Translations under genes and position numbers: made by a program
The notes under the pieces: generated by a model
Seen by the model: the letters and a program-made list of their open reading frames with translations, nothing else
What the model was told of the DNA's origin: nothing
The model's database searches: none
Shown here: positions 4,225 through 8,283 of the stretch, one piece after another
Layout of the letters: every line of letters begins with the position of its first letter
How positions within the stretch are numbered: position 1 is the stretch's first letter
DNA from: JANLQX01 sp043775075
GTDB lineage: Bacteria > Actinomycetota > Acidimicrobiia > Acidimicrobiales > JANYDT01
Direction: 5' to 3'
Assembly: GCA_043775075.1 (NCBI GenBank)
Contig: JAYVSS010000060.1
Coordinates: 1 to 8,283 of the forward strand
Length of the DNA: 8,283 nt

Positions 4225-6531
4225 GTGGGCATTCTCGAAGACGACATTGCCCGGGTGCGGGCGGCGACCGACATCGTGGCCGTCATCTCCGAGCACGTCG
4301 CCCTGAAGCGGGTGGGACGCAGCTACAGCGGCCTGTGTCCCTTCCACGGCGAGAAGTCGCCGTCCTTCTCCGTAAGCCCGGAGAAGGGTATCTACCACTG
4401 CTTCGGGTGTCAGGCGAAGGGCGACGTCATCACGTTTTTGCGTGAGGTTGAGCACCTGGACTTCAGTTCCGCCGTCGAAAAGTTGGCGGCCAAAGCCAAC
4501 ATCACGCTGAACTACGACAACGAGGCGGCGTCGAAAGACCGAATCAAACGTACCAAGCTGCTCGAAGCCACCGAGCGGGCCGCCGAGTGGTACCACCAGC
4601 GCCTCCTCACCAGCCCAGATGCCGCCCCCGCCCGCAAGTACCTGCGCAGCCGGGGTTACGACGGCGAAGCGATTCGCCGCTTCCGCATCGGCTGGGCCCC
4701 CGAGGGCTGGGACACCCTGTGCAAGGCCTTGAACCTTCCCGCCGACGTGGCCCGGGACACCGGCCTGGGCTACGTCTCCAAGATTGGCAAGCTCAACGAC
4801 TTTTTTCAGAGCCGCATCCTGTTTCCCATCTTCGACGCCCAGGGCCTGCCGATTGCGTTCGGGGGTCGCAAGATGCCCTCCGCCGACGGACCGAAGTACA
4901 AGAACTCGTCGGAAACCAAGCTGTATTCCAAGAGTCGGGTGCTGTACGGCCTGAATTGGGCCAAGGCCAGCATCGTGGAGCAGGGCGAGGTGATCGTCTG
5001 CGAGGGCTACACCGACGTCATCGCCTTTCATCGCAGCGGGCTGCCCCGCGCGGTGGCCACGTGTGGCACGGCGCTGGCCGATGAGCACTTCCAGATCCTG
5101 AAAAACTTTGCCCGTCGGATCGTGTTGGCCTACGACGCCGATGGGGCCGGGCAAAACGCCGCAGAAAAGTTCTATGCGTGGGAACGTAAATACGAAATCG
5201 ATCTGTTCGTCGTGGCCCTTCCACCCGGTGAAGATCCCGCCGAACTGGCCCAACGTGATCCTGAGCGGCTCGCCGCGGCCGTCCGAGACGCCCAACCGTT
5301 TCTGCGGTTCCGCCTTGAGCGCCTCCTCGCCAAGGCCAACCTGGCCTCGCTCGAAGGACGGGCTCGGGCGTTCGAAGCGGCCATTGCCATCGCCTTTGAA
5401 CATCCGAGTGCGGTGGTGCGCGAGCAGTACTTGAACGATGTCGCCATGCGCTGTCAGGTGTCTTCAGAAACAGTGAGCGCGGTACTTGCCGACCCAGCCA
5501 AGTACCTCCCCTCGTCGCCCGCAGCGAAGAGCGCCGCCCGGCCCGCCAGCCGCCCGAGTTCGGGAGGGGCGCCGTCATCCTCGTTGTCCGGGCGAAGCGG
5601 GCGCGAACAAACCTTTGCCTCCCGTCCGGCGGTGGCGCCCACCTCCTCGGCCGCACCAAGCTCCCTGGCGGCGACAGCATCGAGCCGCCCTTCGAATCGT
5701 CCGAGCAACGATGAGCCTCGCCACGAAATGGCCGAAGGTCGGTCCGTCGCCAACGAACCACCCGAGGCCGCTCCACCGATCGATGACTCCTGGGCGCCGT
5801 CCGACGGGGGATACGAACCATTTGACGGGGGGCCGAGGGGACGACAGGGGTCGGGTCGTTCGTCATTCGAGCCGTCCCCCCGGTACGGCGGGTTTTCGTC
5901 CGGCCGACGACCCGGCGGGTCCAGCAACGGGGCCCAGAACGGGCCGACCAACGGGTATGGGCGCCCCGGGCCGCAGGGCCGCGGGTCGTCTTCGTCATCG
6001 TCCGCGTCCCGGTTGGGAGGGCGGGCCTCCTCGGCGTCGCTCGTGGCCAAAGCGGCCTTCGATCACTCCCGGGGGGCCGAGCTTGAAGTGTTGCGGTGGG
6101 TACTCGCCGATCCGGGCCGGGTCCTTCCCCGGCTGGAATCGAACCTCTTTGTCGACCCGATTCATCAGGCCGCGTTCGCGCTTGCGGTCGAACAGCCCGA
6201 CCTTCCGGCGGCGGCGGAACTGGTGGCTGAACGGGGCGACGATCCCGAGGACACGAAGGCCCTCGACCTGTTGTTCCGTCTTGCCGTGGAGCAGCCCACC
6301 CACGAGCCAGACGACGCCGTGTCGCGCATCGTCGGCAATGCCACGGCCCGGGCGATCGCCGATCTCGCCGCCCAGGCTGCCGCCGGCGTGACCGATCACC
6401 GGGTGGACGTCTCGGCGATGGCCCAACTCAAGTTGCTGCAAAGTCGGCTGCACGACACCGAGGCGTCGGTCCGGTCGGAGACGCTCGACCTGTTGGTACC
6501 CTGGCTAGCAGCATGGGGCCAACGGACGTGA
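4225..6531 (+). CDS. dnaG: DNA primase DnaG with an unusually long disordered linker
   Basis: DnaG makes the RNA primers for chromosome replication at the DnaB helicase. Residues 1-100 hold the CHC2 zinc domain with ligands C38, H41, C59 and C62 (CPFHGEKSPSF, then YHCFGCQAKGD). About 105-430 are the RNA polymerase core: FPIFDAQGLPIAFGGR (200-215), then TOPRIM with the catalytic glutamate in EGYTD (260-264), CGTAL (280-284) and the metal-binding acids in YDADGAG (303-309). Residues 428-605 are low-complexity Ser/Pro/Gly/Arg/Asn-rich sequence with no predicted fold. About 606-768 form the helical helicase-binding domain. At 768 residues it is well above the common 580-650, and the linker accounts for the excess. 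GTG at 4225 gives the expected VGILEDDIARVRAATDIV N-terminus; the open frame further upstream has no family similarity and overlaps hxlR. It overlaps the sigma gene at its end. Confidence 0.95.
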   Translation: MGILEDDIARVRAATDIVAVISEHVALKRVGRSYSGLCPFHGEKSPSFSVSPEKGIYHCFGCQAKGDVITFLREVEHLDFSSAVEKLAAKANITLNYDNEAASKDRIKRTKLLEATERAAEWYHQRLLTSPDAAPARKYLRSRGYDGEAIRRFRIGWAPEGWDTLCKALNLPADVARDTGLGYVSKIGKLNDFFQSRILFPIFDAQGLPIAFGGRKMPSADGPKYKNSSETKLYSKSRVLYGLNWAKASIVEQGEVIVCEGYTDVIAFHRSGLPRAVATCGTALADEHFQILKNFARRIVLAYDADGAGQNAAEKFYAWERKYEIDLFVVALPPGEDPAELAQRDPERLAAAVRDAQPFLRFRLERLLAKANLASLEGRARAFEAAIAIAFEHPSAVVREQYLNDVAMRCQVSSETVSAVLADPAKYLPSSPAAKSAARPASRPSSGGAPSSSLSGRSGREQTFASRPAVAPTSSAAPSSLAATASSRPSNRPSNDEPRHEMAEGRSVANEPPEAAPPIDDSWAPSDGGYEPFDGGPRGRQGSGRSSFEPSPRYGGFSSGRRPGGSSNGAQNGPTNGYGRPGPQGRGSSSSSSASRLGGRASSASLVAKAAFDHSRGAELEVLRWVLADPGRVLPRLESNLFVDPIHQAAFALAVEQPDLPAAAELVAERGDDPEDTKALDLLFRLAVEQPTHEPDDAVSRIVGNATARAIADLAAQAAAGVTDHRVDVSAMAQLKLLQSRLHDTEASVRSETLDLLVPWLAAWGQRT
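6494..6512 (+). promoter_or_regulatory. Possible internal promoter for the sigma gene inside the dnaG 3' end
   Basis: TGG-TACCCT (6494-6502) is an extended -10 ending 10 bases before the sigma ATG at 6513. It would give a leader of about 3-4 bases. No Shine-Dalgarno precedes that ATG and no clear -35 is seen. Translation could alternatively be coupled to the end of dnaG. A strong GGAGGAAG (about 6572-6579) lies 14 bases before a second in-frame ATG at 6594 and might serve a shorter form. Confidence 0.33.
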
Positions 6532-7553
6532 GCCAGTTCCCCGAGGACGCGTCGGCAGAAAAGCCCGTGGCGGAGGAAGTCACTTCGTCTCAAATGCGTT
6601 CGGCCTACATGGGCCGGGGCAGTTCGTCGTCTGATCCAGTTCGCCAATACCTGCGCGAAATCGGACGTGTTTCGCTCCTCAACAGTGAAGGTGAGGTGGC
6701 GCTGGCCACCCGCATCGCCTTAGGCATCACCGCCGAAACCCGCCTCGCTGAACTGGCGGCGAACGGCAAACTCGACGCCCTCTCGTTCGCCGATCGCCGT
6801 CGCCTCGACCGCACCGCCAATGACGGGCTGCGGGCCAAGGAGGAACTGACCGAAGCCAACCTGCGCCTTGTGGTGTCTATCGCCAAGCGTTACGCCGGGC
6901 GAGGGATGACGCTGCTTGACCTCATTCAGGAGGGCAACCTCGGATTGATGCGGGCGGTGGAGCGCTTCGATCACACCAAGGGTTTCAAGTTCTCGACCTA
7001 CGCCACATGGTGGATTCGCCAAGCCATAACTCGGGCCATCGCCGATCAGGCCCGCACCATCCGCATCCCCGTGCACATGGTCGACGTGATTTTGCTCGTC
7101 ACCCGTACCCAGCGCGAGATGCTGCAGGAGCTCGGCCGCGAACCGACCACGGCCGAAATTGCCGTACGCGTGGATATGTCGGCCGATCGCGTTCGCGAAC
7201 TTCAGCGCATGGCGTACGACCCGATCTCGCTTGAGTCCCCGGTGGGCGAAGACGACGGCAGCACGCTGGGGGACTTCATTGAAGACGAATCAGCCATCGC
7301 CCCGGCCGAGGAGGCGGTAAAGCGCGTGCGGCGCGAGGCGGTCGAACGGGCGCTTTCGGAGCTCAACGAACGCGAGCGTGAAGTGGTGCGTCGGCGGTTT
7401 GGGCTCGACGATGGTCAGCCCCGCACGCTCGAACAGGTCGGCAAAGAGTTCAACGTAACGCGTGAGCGAATCCGCCAAATTGAAACGAAAACGTTGGCCA
7501 AGCTTCGTCATCCGCAGCGCAGTCAACGGCTTAAGGAATACCTCGAGGAGTAG
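6513..7553 (+). CDS. rpoD: Primary-type RNA polymerase sigma-70 factor (RpoD/SigA group)
   Basis: The 346-residue protein directs RNA polymerase to promoters. It lacks region 1.1. Region 1.2 is about 41-72 (DPVRQYLREIGRVSLLNSEG). Region 2 is 113-188, with RLVVSIAKRYAGRGMTLLDL and the -10-reading helix ATWWIRQAITRAIADQARTI, keeping Q170 and T173. Region 3 is about 189-265, and region 4 is 279-346. The region 4.2 helix-turn-helix is TLEQVGKEFNVTRERIRQIE (305-324), with R317, E318 and R321 at the -35-contact positions, and LRHPQRSQRLKEYL at the end. Housekeeping signatures and the place right behind dnaG, as in the macromolecular-synthesis operon, favour the main sigma factor; a group 2 paralogue is the alternative. 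Region 3.0 reads VDVILLVTRTQ (190-200), where VINKL is usual. The ATG at 6513 overlaps the dnaG end by 19 bases; ATG at 6594 is the alternative start. Confidence 0.93.
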   Translation: MGPTDVSQFPEDASAEKPVAEEVTSSQMRSAYMGRGSSSSDPVRQYLREIGRVSLLNSEGEVALATRIALGITAETRLAELAANGKLDALSFADRRRLDRTANDGLRAKEELTEANLRLVVSIAKRYAGRGMTLLDLIQEGNLGLMRAVERFDHTKGFKFSTYATWWIRQAITRAIADQARTIRIPVHMVDVILLVTRTQREMLQELGREPTTAEIAVRVDMSADRVRELQRMAYDPISLESPVGEDDGSTLGDFIEDESAIAPAEEAVKRVRREAVERALSELNEREREVVRRRFGLDDGQPRTLEQVGKEFNVTRERIRQIETKTLAKLRHPQRSQRLKEYLEE

Positions 7554-7565
7554 CCGTTTCGGCTA
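7551..7565. terminator. Small hairpin at the convergent gene junction
   Basis: TAGCCG-TTT-CGGCTA is a perfect 6-bp stem with a 3-base loop. It begins at the sigma stop codon and lies in the 37 bases between two genes that converge. No T-run follows on either strand, so it would be a weak or non-canonical terminator acting in both directions. A role in protecting the mRNA end is the alternative. Confidence 0.38.
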
Positions 7566-7590
7566 CCACTAGGCCGATGACTGGGTTCGG

Positions 7591-8283
7591 TCAGGACCCG
7601 AGGTTGGACCACCGGGTGGTGGCGCGGCGGACTTCGTCCATGCCGAGCAGAGCTTCGCTCAGGAGTTCCTCGATACCTGGATTTCCCGAGGTGCGCGCTC
7701 GGTGGGCCACGCCAATCCACGGTCGCAGCGCCAGTTCGTGGCCGTCGAACATGATGGGAGCGCTGAGCGATTCGGTGATGCGGTCGGCCACATCCACGGC
7801 GTAACTTCGCCCGATGTCTTGAGCCATACCTCCAGCGACAGCGATGAAGACATCGTCGGCGTGGCGCCCTCGGAGGTCCTCGGTCCGTAGGGCCGATGCC
7901 AGGCGCGCCGCCGATGCCCGCACAACGTCGTCGGCGATGCCGGCTCCGAACGTTTCGTTGATCGCTTGGAGCCCGTCGAGATGAATGGCCAAAACCGCAA
8001 GATGTTCGCCGGTTCGCTTGGCGCGGTGCAATGCCGCCTCGCCCAGTTCGATGATGCGTTCCCGGTTGGCCAGCCCACTCACCGGATCAAGCGCGCCGAC
8101 GTTGCCGAGGCGCTGCATCAGGTGATGTCGATCGGTGGCGTCAATAAGGCGCACGAGGGTGCCACGCAGCGACGGATCGTCGGGCTGATGCATCACCAGG
8201 TCGACGGTCGGGGTGCGGCCGTCGTGAAGCTGTAGGTGCACGTTTTCCGCGACCACCGGGCGGGGACGATCGGTATGGGCGCG
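7591..8283 (-). CDS. PAS-GGDEF-type protein with degenerate GGDEF (partial, C-terminal 230 residues)
   Basis: The frame is open through the right edge, so the N-terminus is missing; only the last 230 residues are seen. Visible residues about 1-52 look like the end of a PAS fold (LQLHDGRTPTVDLV, then GTLVRLIDATDRHHL), the usual lead-in to GGDEF. Residues 60-225 are a GGDEF domain starting at ALDPVSGLANRERI (64-77). The signature is broken: GGDEF is replaced by ADDVF (142-146), and the first metal-binding Asp is H101 while D103 remains. It should not make cyclic di-GMP. An RxxD inhibitory-site motif, RTED (133-136), is kept exactly five residues before the signature, so it may bind c-di-GMP as a receptor. 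No EAL or HD-GYP domain follows; the protein ends shortly after the domain. It converges on the sigma gene and shares no operon visible here. Domain identity is strong, the receptor role is inference. Confidence 0.85.
   Translation of the reverse strand, partial: RAHTDRPRPVVAENVHLQLHDGRTPTVDLVMHQPDDPSLRGTLVRLIDATDRHHLMQRLGNVGALDPVSGLANRERIIELGEAALHRAKRTGEHLAVLAIHLDGLQAINETFGAGIADDVVRASAARLASALRTEDLRGRHADDVFIAVAGGMAQDIGRSYAVDVADRITESLSAPIMFDGHELALRPWIGVAHRARTSGNPGIEELLSEALLGMDEVRRATTRWSNLGS

Noticed and set aside
4075..5403. 442-residue minus-strand frame
   Set aside because: It is a shadow of dnaG with no motif; its length reflects GC-rich third positions on the coding strand.

Overview
The window is GC-rich, bacterial and densely coding. 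It most likely comes from an actinobacterium, and my best guess is an Acidimicrobiia-like lineage. This is inferred from the primary-type sigma factor lying directly behind dnaG, the style of the DnaG N-terminus, a mycobacterial-style vapBC pair, and several genes that look leaderless. No tRNA, rRNA, CRISPR array, insertion sequence or phage gene is visible.

Layout. Positions 1-344 (minus strand) hold the N-terminal part of a regulator with an excisionase/MerR-like helix-turn-helix followed by the start of a cobalamin-binding helical cap. It is cut by the left edge. A short leader and a possible 41-residue ORF lie upstream of it. Diverging from it is a large molybdopterin / 4Fe-4S oxidoreductase (488-2833, plus). 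Its annotated TTG start is doubtful: a better ribosome site and ATG lie at 509-521 in a different frame, joined to the gene frame by a single extra base in a C-run. Next come a vapBC toxin-antitoxin pair (2900-3555), a HxlR-family regulator (3600-4085), primase DnaG (4225-6531) and a primary-type sigma-70 factor (6513-7553) that overlaps the end of dnaG. Convergent to the sigma gene is the C-terminal part of a PAS-GGDEF-type protein (7591-8283, minus), cut by the right edge. Its GGDEF active site is degenerate but an RxxD inhibitory site is kept.

How the parts fit. dnaG-sigma is the core of the classical macromolecular-synthesis arrangement, without rpsU here, and links replication priming to housekeeping transcription. 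vapBC and hxlR form a small accessory block between the oxidoreductase and the core genes. Several plus-strand genes (vapB, hxlR, dnaG, sigma) have a TAC-type -10-like hexamer 5-10 bases before the start codon and no usable Shine-Dalgarno, which suggests leaderless or near-leaderless mRNAs. I see no convincing new multi-gene system. The items most worth a second look are the degenerate GGDEF that could be a c-di-GMP receptor, the conflict at the oxidoreductase start, the lack of a recognisable Cys/Sec molybdenum ligand in that enzyme, the very long disordered linker in DnaG, and the pairing of a probable B12-type regulator with a divergent redox enzyme.
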